64,000 nucleotides of DNA from Taibaiella chishuiensis (lineage in GTDB: Bacteria; Bacteroidota; Bacteroidia; Chitinophagales; Chitinophagaceae): NCBI RefSeq assembly GCF_003014535.1, contig NZ_PYGD01000001.1, positions 372,001-436,000 of the forward strand, given 5' to 3'. The notes below the pieces were generated by a model. It did not search any database and had not been told where the DNA came from. It worked only from the letters and a program-made list of their open reading frames with translations. Shown in pieces: positions 15,693 to 24,538 of the stretch (position 1 is its first letter; each line of letters opens with the position of its first letter). The position numbers and the translations under genes were made by a program.

Positions 15693-18600
15693 ATGATCCG
15701 TAATCTTTTAATATTTTCCATGAAGAACCGGTGGGTGGTCGTAGGACTGGCCATCGCGCTGATGGGAATAGGATTCTGGTGCTTTACCCAACTGAAGATC
15801 GAAGCCTACCCGGATATTGCCGATACCAATGTGATCGTGGTAGCGCAATACCCAGGCCGCGCATCGGAAGAGGTAGAACAACAGGTAACCGTGCCCATAG
15901 AACGGGCCCTGCAGAACACCCCCAATGTAATGGACCGCCGCAGCCGTACCATATTTGGCCTGAGCGTGGTACAGCTTACCTTTAAAGACGGCACCGACGA
16001 CTACTTTGCCCGGCAGCAGGTAATGGAACGCCTGCAGGGCGCCCAGCTGCCCGATGGCGTAGCCCCCGAACTGGCGCCCCTGTCGACCGCGGTGGGCGAG
16101 ATTCTGCGCTATGTAGTAGAGGCGCCGCCTACCTATAGCGCCACACAACTGCGCGACCTGCAGGACTGGGTAATCAAACCGCATATACTCGAAGTGCCGG
16201 GTGTGGCCGATGTAACCACCTTTGGCGGTCCGCTTAAGCAGTTCCATATACTTACGGCCCCCGACCAGCTGCGTAAATACAACCTGACTATTGCCGATCT
16301 GGAAAAAGCGGTACAGGAAAACAACCAGAATACCGGTGGTAATATTATCGAACGCGGCGGGCAAGGCTTTGCCGTGCGCGGCCTGGGCGCCCTGAAGAAG
16401 GAAAGCGATATAGAATCGATCGTACTGAAATCGGTAAATGGCGTACCCATCTATCTTAGAGATGTGGCCAGCGTAGAGATAGAGCCGCCGCCGCCCAGCG
16501 GGGTAATGGGCTATACCATACGCGACGAAGGCATTAATATAACCGGCGGCGTGGAAGGTATTATCCTGATGCGCCGGTACGAAAACCCGACCGATGTACT
16601 GAAATTGCTGAAGGAAAAGCTGGCCGATATTAAAGAGAACGAGCTGCCCGAAGGCGTGAAGATACGCCTGCTCTACGACCGCAGCTTCCTGATCGACCAC
16701 TCGCTGCATACCGTGGGCGAAACCCTGCTGGAAGGTGTGAGTATCGTGATCATCCTGCTGATCTTCTTCTTCGGCAGCGTACGCAGTGCGCTGGTGGTGG
16801 CCCTTACCATTCCTTTTGCGCTGTTGTTTGCCTTTATCCTGATGCAGCTTGCGCATATCCCTGCCAACCTGCTCTCGCTGGGCGCTATCGACTTCGGTAT
16901 TATCGTGGACGGCGCCTGTGTAATGACCGAGCACCTGATACGCAAGTACCGGACGGCCACACCCGACGAGAAGAAGGAAGGCATTGTAAAGATAACCCTG
17001 CTGGCCGCACAGGAAGTAGGCCGCGAAATCTTCTTCTCGGTAGCGATCATCATCCTGGCTTATATGCCTATCCTGCTGATGACCCGCGTGGAAGGCAAGC
17101 TCTTCTCTCCTATGGCCCTTACCCTGGCCTTTGCGGTAATCGGCAGTATGGTGGCTGCGCTTACGTTTATACCCGTGCTTATTTCCTTTGCCTACCGCAA
17201 AGCGCTGTCCGACCCCGACCGGCCGATGAAAGAGCCGCGCAATGTGATCCTGCAATTTATGGAACGCAGTTATGGCAAAACCCTGCACTGGATTATGCGC
17301 CGGCCAAAGGCGGTGGTCATCTCCGGTTTTTCACTGGTGGTGCTCCTTGTTCTTTTCGGCGCGGGGCTGGGCAGCGAGTTCCTGCCTACACTCGATGAAG
17401 GTTCGATCTTCCTGAGGGGCAATTTCCCCGCGGGGGTTACCATACAGGAGAATGCCAAAAATGCGCCCAAGATCCGGGAGATCATTTCGAAATACCCGCA
17501 GATCTCGTTCGTCATTACCCAGAGCGGCCGTAACGATGATGGTACCGATCCCTTCCCGGCCAACCGTAACGAGATACTGGTGGGCCTGAAGGACTATAGC
17601 CTGTGGAGCGATACGATCAGTAAAAAAGAGCTGGTGCAACGTATTAAAGACGATCTGCAACATCAAATGCCTGCGGTACAGTTTTCGTCCGGTCAGCCCA
17701 TTATCGACCAGGTTATGGAGATTGTAAACGGCAGTGCGGCCGACCTGGCCATATCTGTTGTGGGCGACGACCTGACCATGATGCGCGAGAAGGCGTATAA
17801 GATCGCCGATATCGTATCGAAAACTGCCGGCGCCGATGCCGTGAATATCGAACAGGAAGGTCCGCAGGAACAATTGTCGATCAATATAAACCGGCAGAAT
17901 GCCGCCCGCTTTGGTATTAATGTGGCCGATATACAGAATATGATCGAGGCTGCTATTGGTGGTAAAGCGGTATCGACCCTATATGACGGTACCAAGAAAT
18001 ATGATATCGTAGTGCGGTACCTGCCGCAGTTCCGTAACAATATGGAAACGATCAAAGACCTTCAGGTACCCTCCGCTTCGGGCGCCCTGGTGCCGATGAG
18101 CGAACTGGCCGATATCAATTATGTGGAAGGCCAGACCAATATTTACCATTACGGCAGCAAACGTATGATTACCGTACGTACCAATGTGCATGGCCGCGAC
18201 CAGAGCGGTTTTGTAAAAGAGGTGCAGGAAAAGATCGATAAAGCCATAAAAGTGCCCAAAGGGTACAGCATTATGTACGGCGGCCAGTACGAGAACCTGG
18301 AACGCGCCGGCAAACAACTCGCCTTTACCATACCCCTTACCATCGTGATGGTATTCCTGTTGCTCTTTGCCCTGTTCCGCCAGCTGAAGCATACCCTGGT
18401 TACGATGAGCTGTATCCTGTTTGCCCTGGCAGGCGGTATTATTGCCCTGCTGTTGCGCGGTTATTACTTCAACGTATCGGGTGGCGTAGGCTTCGTCAGT
18501 ATTTTTGGGATCAGTGTGATGGCCGGGGTACTGATCGTATCGGCCTTCAGGCGATTGATGTTTAAGGACCACGGGTTACAGGCCCACGATGTGGAAGAAA

Positions 18601-18833
18601 CGGCGAAAGAGCAGTTACGCGCCCTGTTGTCGATCCTGGTGGTGGCCATTATCGGCCTGTTCCCGGCGGCTATCTCCTCGGGCATCGGTTCGGATGTGCA
18701 GCGCCCGCTGGCCACGGTAATTATCGGCGGCCTTACCAGCACCTTGCTCTTTGCCCCCATCTTACTACCGCCCCTGTTTTACCTGGTCAATAAGGGGAAA
18801 AGGGAAGATAAACCATTAACACCAGAAGGCTGA
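15693..18833 (+). CDS. Heavy-metal RND efflux pump, CzcA-like
   Basis: The protein has 1046 residues, the normal length for an HME-RND pump: twelve membrane helices and two large periplasmic loops. The fourth helix carries DFGIIVDGACVMTE, with Asp400, Asp406 and Glu413 spaced exactly like the proton-relay acids of CzcA (402, 408, 415). This points to divalent cations (Zn, Co, Cd or Ni) rather than the Cu/Ag CusA type. It imports protons while moving metal from the periplasm or cytoplasm through the adaptor and channel. The 196 bases before it contain no gene. The metal specificity is inference. Confidence 0.92.
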   Translation: MIRNLLIFSMKNRWVVVGLAIALMGIGFWCFTQLKIEAYPDIADTNVIVVAQYPGRASEEVEQQVTVPIERALQNTPNVMDRRSRTIFGLSVVQLTFKDGTDDYFARQQVMERLQGAQLPDGVAPELAPLSTAVGEILRYVVEAPPTYSATQLRDLQDWVIKPHILEVPGVADVTTFGGPLKQFHILTAPDQLRKYNLTIADLEKAVQENNQNTGGNIIERGGQGFAVRGLGALKKESDIESIVLKSVNGVPIYLRDVASVEIEPPPPSGVMGYTIRDEGINITGGVEGIILMRRYENPTDVLKLLKEKLADIKENELPEGVKIRLLYDRSFLIDHSLHTVGETLLEGVSIVIILLIFFFGSVRSALVVALTIPFALLFAFILMQLAHIPANLLSLGAIDFGIIVDGACVMTEHLIRKYRTATPDEKKEGIVKITLLAAQEVGREIFFSVAIIILAYMPILLMTRVEGKLFSPMALTLAFAVIGSMVAALTFIPVLISFAYRKALSDPDRPMKEPRNVILQFMERSYGKTLHWIMRRPKAVVISGFSLVVLLVLFGAGLGSEFLPTLDEGSIFLRGNFPAGVTIQENAKNAPKIREIISKYPQISFVITQSGRNDDGTDPFPANRNEILVGLKDYSLWSDTISKKELVQRIKDDLQHQMPAVQFSSGQPIIDQVMEIVNGSAADLAISVVGDDLTMMREKAYKIADIVSKTAGADAVNIEQEGPQEQLSININRQNAARFGINVADIQNMIEAAIGGKAVSTLYDGTKKYDIVVRYLPQFRNNMETIKDLQVPSASGALVPMSELADINYVEGQTNIYHYGSKRMITVRTNVHGRDQSGFVKEVQEKIDKAIKVPKGYSIMYGGQYENLERAGKQLAFTIPLTIVMVFLLLFALFRQLKHTLVTMSCILFALAGGIIALLLRGYYFNVSGGVGFVSIFGISVMAGVLIVSAFRRLMFKDHGLQAHDVEETAKEQLRALLSILVVAIIGLFPAAISSGIGSDVQRPLATVIIGGLTSTLLFAPILLPPLFYLVNKGKREDKPLTPEG

Positions 18834-18943
18834 CCGCCAGGAGGCTGATCCTTTGCAAAATATACCAGGAGGCTGATGCTTTAACGGGATCAGCTTTCTG
18901 GTGAATTTTGAATTTTAAATTTTGAATGTTAAGTTTTAAAGCT

Positions 18944-19484
18944 ACTGTCTTGCTAAGTACAACACAGCATCCTTCCGGGCAAGCATCAATAGTGGCTGTC
19001 TTGCTGAGCGCAGCGAGCATCTTACCAAAGGCAAACATGCCGGTGAAAAGTTGAGTCTTGAATGTTGCGTTTTTAAGGTACTGTCTTGCTGAGCACAGCA
19101 TCCTTCCGGGCAAGCATCAATAGTGGCTGTCTTGCTGAGTGCAGCGAGCATCTTACCAAAGGCAAACATGCCAGCGAAAAGTTGAGTTTTGAATGTTGAA
19201 TGTTGAATTTTGAATGCTGCGTTTTAAAGGGACTGTCTTGCTGAGCAGAGCACAGCATCCTTCCGGGCAAGCATCAATAGTGGCTGTCTTGCTGAGCGCA
19301 GCGAAGCATCTTACCAAAGGCAAACATCCCTGTGAAAAGTTGAGTTTTGAATTTTAAATTTTAAATGTTGCGCTTTAAAGGAACTGTCTTGCTGAGCACA
19401 GCATCCTTCCGGGCAGGCATCAATAGTGGGTTGTCTTACTGAGCGCAGCGAAGCATCTTACCGAATGCAAACCTCCCAGCTGAA
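18944..19484. repeat. Four-unit intergenic tandem repeat of about 150 bases
   Basis: Units begin with ACTGTCTTGCT at 18944, 19080, 19232 and 19383 (spacings 136, 152, 151). Each holds two related halves: one with CTGAGCACAGCATCCTTCC...CATCAATAGTGG and one with CTGAGCGCAGC(GA)AGCATCTTACC and CAAACAT. Units are separated by A/T-rich words such as GTTGAGTTTTGAATTTT. Both halves start with the same TGTCTTGCTGAGC word, so the array is a two-level repeat. Stop codons and the lack of protein likeness argue against coding. The rest of 18834-19617 holds nothing else I can name. Confidence 0.85.
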
Positions 19485-19569
19485 AAATAAAATTAGTCGC
19501 TAAATGTTAACAAATCATCAAGAAACGGGCATTTTCTGCCCCAAACATACCGATCCCGTTGCGGCAGAT

Positions 19570-19599
19570 TTTGCCCCAAGGGATTTTTATTTATCTTTG
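19570..19599 (+). promoter_or_regulatory. Promoter of the NlpC/P60 gene
   Basis: TTTG at 19570-19573, an 18-base spacer and TATCTTTG (TAnnTTTG) at 19592-19599. Transcription would start near 19605, which favours the ATG at 19618 over those at 19609 and 19504. Confidence 0.6.
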
Positions 19600-19617
19600 G
19601 CAAAATTCATGCCGAAA

Positions 19618-20253
19618 ATGAAGCAGACTTCTACTATCTTATCGACATGCATCGCTTTACTGTTCATGGTTTCCTGCGCTGCACCCCGTCCAATGGGCAA
19701 AACAGCCTCTAAATCGAACAATCCTGAATTTCTGGACGGAATATCCTTGGGTGGCGGTAGCAACAACGTTAAACTTACGCAAAAAAAGCAGGTTTATAAA
19801 CCGGTACGACTGGGTACCATCGATGAGCTCGAGACATCCGACGACCGCAGCGAGTCTATCGCTGAGATCAGCAAACGCTTAAAACAGAATCAATCCTTAT
19901 ATTCCTTTATTGAAGAGTGGTACGGTGTGCCTTACCGTTTCGGCGGCACCAGCAAGTCGGGTATCGACTGTTCCGCTTTTGTACGCCAGCTGTATGGCGA
20001 TGTATACAATAAAGGTTTACTCCGCACTTCTATCGAACAATTCTCCACGGCCTTGTACCTCCGCCGCGACGAGCTAAAAGAGGGCGACCTGGTTTTCTTC
20101 AAGATCCATGGCCGTCGTATTTCGCATGTGGGCGTGTACCTGTACGAAGGCAAGTTTGTACATGCTTCCGTAAGCCAGGGTGTCGTGATCAGCGACCTGG
20201 CCGATGCTTACTGGACGAAGTACTATGCCGGCGGTGGCCGTATCAGCGGCTAA
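19618..20253 (+). CDS. NlpC/P60 (C40) cell-wall peptidase lipoprotein
   Basis: The protein has 211 residues from this start (214 if ATG 19609 is used). A lipoprotein signal ends at FMVSC (lipidated Cys near residue 20), followed by a linker and a C-terminal NlpC/P60 domain (about 90-211). The catalytic Cys lies in SGIDCSAFV, the His in GRRISHVGVYL, and KFVHAS supplies the usual third polar residue. The family cuts peptide bonds in peptidoglycan stems, typically gamma-D-Glu to diamino acid. The protein would be anchored in the periplasm or outer membrane. It is transcribed alone from its promoter. Confidence 0.9.
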   Translation: MKQTSTILSTCIALLFMVSCAAPRPMGKTASKSNNPEFLDGISLGGGSNNVKLTQKKQVYKPVRLGTIDELETSDDRSESIAEISKRLKQNQSLYSFIEEWYGVPYRFGGTSKSGIDCSAFVRQLYGDVYNKGLLRTSIEQFSTALYLRRDELKEGDLVFFKIHGRRISHVGVYLYEGKFVHASVSQGVVISDLADAYWTKYYAGGGRISG

Positions 20254-20324
20254 GCGCCTCCAGGGGTAAGCAACCGCAGATCAAAGCATTGCAATAAAAC
20301 AAATTCGATTTTTTTTCTGCAAAG

Positions 20325-20356
20325 TTTGTTTTTTCTACAAAAGCAACATACCTTTG
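20325..20356 (+). promoter_or_regulatory. Promoter of the first tRNA pair
   Basis: TTTG at 20325-20328, a 20-base spacer and TACCTTTG at 20349-20356, a perfect -7 match. It is followed about 57 bases later by tRNA-Gly. Confidence 0.6.
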
Positions 20357-20413
20357 CAATCCCAAAGCGCGACAAACAAGTCAATGAAAGCGGGACCAGT
20401 TCTTAAATTGAAT

Positions 20414-20489
20414 GCAGAAGTAGCTCAGCTGGTAGAGCACAACCTTGCCAAGGTTGGGGTCGCGGGTTCGAATCTCGTCTTCTGCTCCA
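20414..20489 (+). tRNA. tRNA-Gly (GCC)
   Basis: This is a 76-base cloverleaf with encoded CCA. Acceptor GCAGAAG pairs with CTTCTGC; the D arm contains AGCTCAGCTGGTAGAGC, the anticodon stem-loop is CAACCTTGCCAAGGTTG with anticodon GCC, and the T arm is GCGGGTTCGAATCTCGT-like. An identical gene lies at 39609-39684. Confidence 0.95.
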
Positions 20490-20550
20490 AATAATTCCAG
20501 GCTCGCTGAGTTTGGAATTTTTTTTTACCATTAGCCGTTTACGGCTGGAT

Positions 20551-20636
20551 GCCCTGGTGGTGAAATTGGTAGACACGCAGGACTTAAAATCCTGTTTGCA
20601 GCAATGCAAGTGCGGGTTCAAGTCCCGCCTGGGGCA
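20551..20636 (+). tRNA. tRNA-Leu (TAA)
   Basis: This is an 86-base tRNA with a long variable arm (TTTGCAGCAATGCAAG) typical of leucine. The anticodon stem-loop is CAGGACTTAAAATCCTG with anticodon TAA, and the T arm is GCGGGTTCAAGTCCCGC. The acceptor contains G-T pairs and CCA is not encoded. It lies 61 bases after tRNA-Gly and is probably co-transcribed with it. A near-identical copy is at 39748-39833. Confidence 0.95.
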
Positions 20637-20643
20637 CACGCCC

Positions 20644-20674
20644 AAAACCCGCTCCAGTAGCGGGTTTTGTTTTT
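20644..20674 (+). terminator. Intrinsic terminator of the tRNA pair
   Basis: AAAACCCGCT (20644-20653), a five-base loop and AGCGGGTTTT (20659-20668) are followed by GTTTTTA. Confidence 0.85.
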
Positions 20675-20905
20675 ATATCCCTTTGAGGAACAATTGAACA
20701 CATCATTCCTTCGCATATATTATCCCTATCTTTTAAGGCGCTTATATTTGATATTTTGGTTTTATTTAACGAAATTTCAAATATGCAGGTATACCAACTT
20801 GGAATACCGCTTTTCTTTCCGAATGCATTGGCGATCACCTGTTCATCTGCAACCAGGTTTAAACGGATCAAGCGAAAAAGTTGGGGGACTCCGGTATACT
20901 TACCC

Positions 20906-20951
20906 TGATTTTTTTATTCTTCTTTGTCTTGATACAAAGAAGCAAAAATCA
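20906..20951. repeat. Long imperfect hairpin in the intergenic region
   Basis: CTTCTTTGT (20919-20927) pairs with ACAAAGAAG (20934-20942) around CTTGAT. TGATTTTT (20906-20913) and AAAAATCA (20944-20951) extend the stem with a bulge. It looks like an interspersed intergenic element, but no second copy is present in this window. Confidence 0.55.
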
Positions 20952-21550
20952 AGACTGTAGAAAAAGTGCTAAAAATACCTTGTACGCCTAAAAGAAATAA
21001 GCCCGGGCAGTAGTAAAAATTGGACAAAGGAATGACGAATGAACTAAAGTACAGGGCCAGACTGAGGGAACTGTATTTCTTTCTATACGGCGTCCTGCAG
21101 CATTTTATTAACGCCCTTTTTCTAAAGGTCGATATGTTTGGTTGTTTCCTGATTTGACGTCCCGGCAGTGTATGTAACGGGTGTTGAGCAAAGCATGCCC
21201 ACGCGATTGGTGGCCAGATGTTACGACCAATATGCACCCGTTCGCTGCGTCGCCGTATCGCTGCGAGAAAAAATGAAATTCGCAGGATTCTATTCGCCGC
21301 CAGGACCTGGTATTACAGTATATTTATCTATCCTGGATAGCTAAAGCGCTCCCTATTAATTTACCTTGAATAAATAATAGAGGAACAGATCTGCAGGTTC
21401 GATTTTTAATCCCCCCCCCAGAAATTCTGCCTGATCCGGCTTCCCCCGCCGTTGTTGGCATCCTGGAGCGGCCTTTGCGGGATTAGCTGTCACCCCTTGT
21501 GTTTTCCATGATCAACAATATTATCTTTACCGGCCATACCGCTTCTTATC
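20952..21550. other. Intergenic stretch without a supported gene
   Basis: Short open frames on both strands here have no start context, signal peptide or family likeness. A run of nine C lies at 21411-21419, about 130 bases before the next gene. I see nothing else. Confidence 0.5.
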
Positions 21551-22531
21551 ATGAAAACGTTTTTCCTCGTATTGCTTCTTGTTGTATCCGGGTGCTTATC
21601 TTACGCGCAACCGGACAGCAACACGATCTGGTTCACCCGATCTGACGGCGCTATTTACCAACTCGACGTAAACAATTGCAGCACGCGATTGTACTGCAAC
21701 ACCGGCAAGCGATTCATGGATATTGCCTTTACACCTGATGGCAACTTGTGGGGCAATACCGAGGACTCGCTCTTTCAAATCTATTCCAGCGGATATAGCC
21801 GCGCTGTCGGCAAAATTCCCCTTGGCAACGGGCTTATAGGGCTTAATAATTCCACCTTATTGATTGACTCGCTACATTATCTCCTGGCCTTAAATACGAA
21901 TAATGCCCGGACAAAATTGATCGGCAACATAAATTTCAACCTGGACGGTGATTTCGCCTGGATGGACCAAAACCTTTATGCAATCGGACAAGCTCATCTT
22001 ACCCGGATTACCTTTACGGATAACTACCAGCGCATTTTGAGCATGAACAGCATAGCGCCGGACACCGCGCTGTTTACACCCGCACTGGCCAGTCTCTATT
22101 CCGCTACTTCTGGTTACCAGTTGTTCGGCCTGCCAGGCAACGCCCAGTTTTTCCAGATAGATACTACGAACGTTGCTTATAACGAAATGTGCGTAGTACC
22201 TGCGGCGGTCACCGCGTACGGAGCCTCCTCCAAAGTCTTTCCACCACCGCAACCTACGTCTTCCCGGGATGTACAGACCAGGGCTATAGAAATTATTGCT
22301 TACCCCAACCCGGCGAAAGACAAGCTCTGTGTCGTTTTGAAAAACTTCTCCGGGAATAGATCAGAAGTGGAACTACTTCTTTACAACATCGGCGGGACAT
22401 TACTGGACTACCAGGCAGCCCCGAACCTGTTATACCAATTCGACCTGGGTGAATACCCACCGGGAAGCTACACCCTGACCCTGCGGTATCACGGACAAAT
22501 ACAGTGTAAAAGTATTGTCGTTAGCCAATAA
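21551..22531 (+). CDS. Type IX secreted protein (type A sorting domain)
   Basis: The protein has 326 residues. A signal peptide (LLLVVSGCLSYAQ) is followed by a beta-rich middle (about 22-235) with propeller-like blades (FTPDGNLWGNTEDSLFQI) and a C-terminal type IX sorting domain (about 250-326): the AYPNPAKDKL entry, YNIGGTLLDYQ, PPGSYTLTLRYHGQ and a final SIVVSQ. Such domains route cargo through the gliding/Por secretion machinery and are usually removed at the surface. No catalytic motif is visible, so the cargo function is unknown. The short middle suggests binding rather than an enzyme. Confidence 0.85.
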   Translation: MKTFFLVLLLVVSGCLSYAQPDSNTIWFTRSDGAIYQLDVNNCSTRLYCNTGKRFMDIAFTPDGNLWGNTEDSLFQIYSSGYSRAVGKIPLGNGLIGLNNSTLLIDSLHYLLALNTNNARTKLIGNINFNLDGDFAWMDQNLYAIGQAHLTRITFTDNYQRILSMNSIAPDTALFTPALASLYSATSGYQLFGLPGNAQFFQIDTTNVAYNEMCVVPAAVTAYGASSKVFPPPQPTSSRDVQTRAIEIIAYPNPAKDKLCVVLKNFSGNRSEVELLLYNIGGTLLDYQAAPNLLYQFDLGEYPPGSYTLTLRYHGQIQCKSIVVSQ

Positions 22532-22600
22532 TTCGGACCGGTCGAAACTTTAGGATTGTAGCGCCGCATTGCGGGTTAAAATCCGGCCTGGCGCAGGAGG

Positions 22601-22655
22601 TACAGCCGATCCCAATGGGTCGGCTTTTTTGTTGGATTGTTCTCCCGTTGTGGTG
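22601..22655 (+). repeat. Left 55-bp near-direct repeat of the 22.6-24.5 kb cassette
   Basis: It matches 24484-24538 at 50 of 55 positions and in the same direction. It contains a terminator-like hairpin, GCCGATCCC-AAT-GGGTCGGC, followed by six T. The word TGGTGTTGTCA at its right edge (22651-22661) recurs inverted at 24537-24547. Confidence 0.75.
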
Positions 22656-22794
22656 TTGTCACAAACAAGGGCGAAAGTTCAATAAATACACTTGTAAACA
22701 ACTTAATTATACACGCTCGCCTAATTTTAAAAATTACGTATAAGTACGCATTTAATACATAAATATTTTTTTCATCTTTGCGAAAACTCACAAA

Positions 22795-23145
22795 ATGAAT
22801 AAAATAATAGCATATTTCGATCTTGCATCTCAATACCGCCCAATGACCGAGCATGCCGTTAACGACGGAAGAAAGTTTCCTGTAATTCCGCAATACATCG
22901 CCCTTTTGATCGGCATATTGGCTCAACCCATTTTTCAGAGTTACAAAGAGACGGGCGAATGGCACCTTAGCGCAAATTGGGGATGGTTTGTTGGGTCAAT
23001 GATTGTTTCGCTCATGGCTTTTCCCGCGATTTATAAAAACTCCTTTGATGCGAACAAGCCCCTGTTCGTTCAATTGTGTGTAATATTTACTGCCGGCATC
23101 GGGTGGCAAAATATAACCACCGTTGCAGAACACTTAACCAAATAA
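22795..23145 (+). CDS. Small three-helix membrane protein of the protease cassette
   Basis: The protein has 116 residues and I do not recognise its family. A short N-terminal soluble part (about 1-30) is followed by three likely membrane helices (about 31-48 YIALLIGILAQPIF, 62-80 GWFVGSMIVSLMAFPAIY, 90-108 FVQLCVIFTAGIGW). The stop is two bases before the start of the trypsin-like protease gene, so the two are probably translated from one message and work together. The gene is visibly more A/T-rich than the genes outside the flanking repeats. The pair could be an anchor plus a protease effector (inference). Confidence 0.65.
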   Translation: MNKIIAYFDLASQYRPMTEHAVNDGRKFPVIPQYIALLIGILAQPIFQSYKETGEWHLSANWGWFVGSMIVSLMAFPAIYKNSFDANKPLFVQLCVIFTAGIGWQNITTVAEHLTK

Positions 23146-23147
23146 TC

Positions 23148-24323
23148 ATGTACCAGCAATTAATAAAAGTTGGAGAAAATATGGAAGAGATACTCCGGGA
23201 ATATTTTCCAACAGACCGTTATTATGGCGTAGCCCTGTCTGTTGATAATTACTGGAGTTATTATCAGACGCTGGAAGTCATGGAAGCAAGAGAACACCCG
23301 TATTGGCATTACCTTTTAAGGTTGGCATTCTTTAATAAAACACACCAGCCCCCCCCTTCGATGTGGGACATAGAGTTTCTTTATCCATTCCTGAAAACAA
23401 TAAAATTCGATTTCTCATCACGCCCTCTGGGGTGGCGGGAACATTGCGCTTTGAATTATTATCCCGAGAATAGCAGCCCGGTTGTTATTATTGTAAATCC
23501 TAAACTCAGAACGCCACGTGAAAGTGATTTTATAAACGTGGGTGAGTATAGTTATAGAGTTGTTTATGATAACGGCCAGCCTAGTAGGGCTATTTACAAT
23601 CCAGTAGTGGGTTTCTTCGACGAATTTATATTCAGAAAGAAGATGGCGCCCTCTGTTCTTGTAAAAAGCCCCAAAGTGACTACAGGAACCTTAGGAGGTA
23701 TACTCTGCGGACATGCTACAGGAAAGAAGTATTTAGCAAGCTGTGCCCATGTGCTCCAAACCATAGGGAATGACGTTTTTTCCCAACATAAACGCTTTGA
23801 AAAAATCGGCAAAGTGATCCATACAGAGATTCCAGACCTTAGTGCATTAAATGACACTTGCAGCATTGAGCATAATCCGGATTTACATAGTATTGATATC
23901 GCCCTCGCAGAGATGACAACCTCACCTAATCGTATCAAAAACTTAAATAAACTGGCAAAAGCAGATAAGATTGCAAAAATCTCGGAGATGAGTCCTAACA
24001 TGAAAGTTTCTTTCACCGGAAAATCAAGCGGTACAGTGGAGGCACGACTCGGCCCGTTAACATTATGGGACCAAATAGAATTTGAAGAAGGGAAGCGATG
24101 CTTTGGTCGTATTTTTCAGTTAAAACCACTAGGCCGACAATATATCTACTCCCCATTAGCCAGGCACGGGGATTCTGGCTCCTGGATCACACAAACTGAT
24201 GGCGTTTCAACCGCTTGGTGCGGCGTTGTTATCGCAACTGGCGAAGGACGTGCAGAGGCTTGTTTTTCAGAAACGATTATAAGTAAATGCAACCACGCAT
24301 TAGGAGAAAACCTGACGTTATAA
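23148..24323 (+). CDS. Trypsin-like serine protease with an uncharacterised N-terminal domain
   Basis: The protein has 391 residues and no signal peptide, so it is probably cytosolic or held at the membrane by its neighbour. Residues 1-165 form a domain I do not recognise. Residues 170-391 have trypsin-fold landmarks: GTLGGILCGHATGKKYLASC leading to His201 (SCAHVL), Asp250 (SIDIAL) and Ser343 (HGDSGSWI), a complete triad in the right order. I start it at 23148, directly after the upstream stop; the frame is open further but would overlap. Cytosolic trypsin-like domains in small mobile cassettes are often effectors of defence systems; that role is inference. Base composition is A/T-rich. Confidence 0.78.
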   Translation: MYQQLIKVGENMEEILREYFPTDRYYGVALSVDNYWSYYQTLEVMEAREHPYWHYLLRLAFFNKTHQPPPSMWDIEFLYPFLKTIKFDFSSRPLGWREHCALNYYPENSSPVVIIVNPKLRTPRESDFINVGEYSYRVVYDNGQPSRAIYNPVVGFFDEFIFRKKMAPSVLVKSPKVTTGTLGGILCGHATGKKYLASCAHVLQTIGNDVFSQHKRFEKIGKVIHTEIPDLSALNDTCSIEHNPDLHSIDIALAEMTTSPNRIKNLNKLAKADKIAKISEMSPNMKVSFTGKSSGTVEARLGPLTLWDQIEFEEGKRCFGRIFQLKPLGRQYIYSPLARHGDSGSWITQTDGVSTAWCGVVIATGEGRAEACFSETIISKCNHALGENLTL

Positions 24324-24483
24324 AACGAAACAGATATTGTGTTTTAATATTATAGTCTTGTATTCAAGAGGTAGCTAGCCACAACCCGGCAACATGATTT
24401 CGTTTACGATCAAAAAACTTACTTCAACGCTCAATAATTGAACTGCTTTAAAGATCCATGGTGAAATCCCATCACAAACACCT

Positions 24484-24538
24484 TACAGCCGACCCCAATG
24501 GGTCGGCTTTTTTGTTGGGCTGTCCTCCCATTGTGGTG
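24484..24538 (+). repeat. Right 55-bp near-direct repeat of the cassette
   Basis: This is the partner of 22601-22655 (50 of 55 identical) with the same hairpin and T run. A shortened third piece, GGTCGGCTTTTTCGTTGGGC, lies close by at 24564-24583. The rest of 24324-24802 has no gene I can support. Confidence 0.75.

Noticed and set aside
15708-17288. Long minus-strand open frame opposite the CzcA-like gene
   Set aside because: Shadow of the RND pump gene, rich in His/Gln/Arg as expected for the reverse frame.
18944-19484. CRISPR array
   Set aside because: Repeat units are 136-152 bases with internal half-repeats, not short repeats with unique spacers; no cas genes nearby.
20667-21237. Open frames after the first tRNA pair
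   Set aside because: They start within the terminator region or read through the hairpin at 20906 and show no conserved-looking segment.
21411-21419. Run of nine C as a phase-variation tract for the gene at 21551
   Set aside because: It is about 130 bases upstream and outside any visible promoter; nothing links it to expression.
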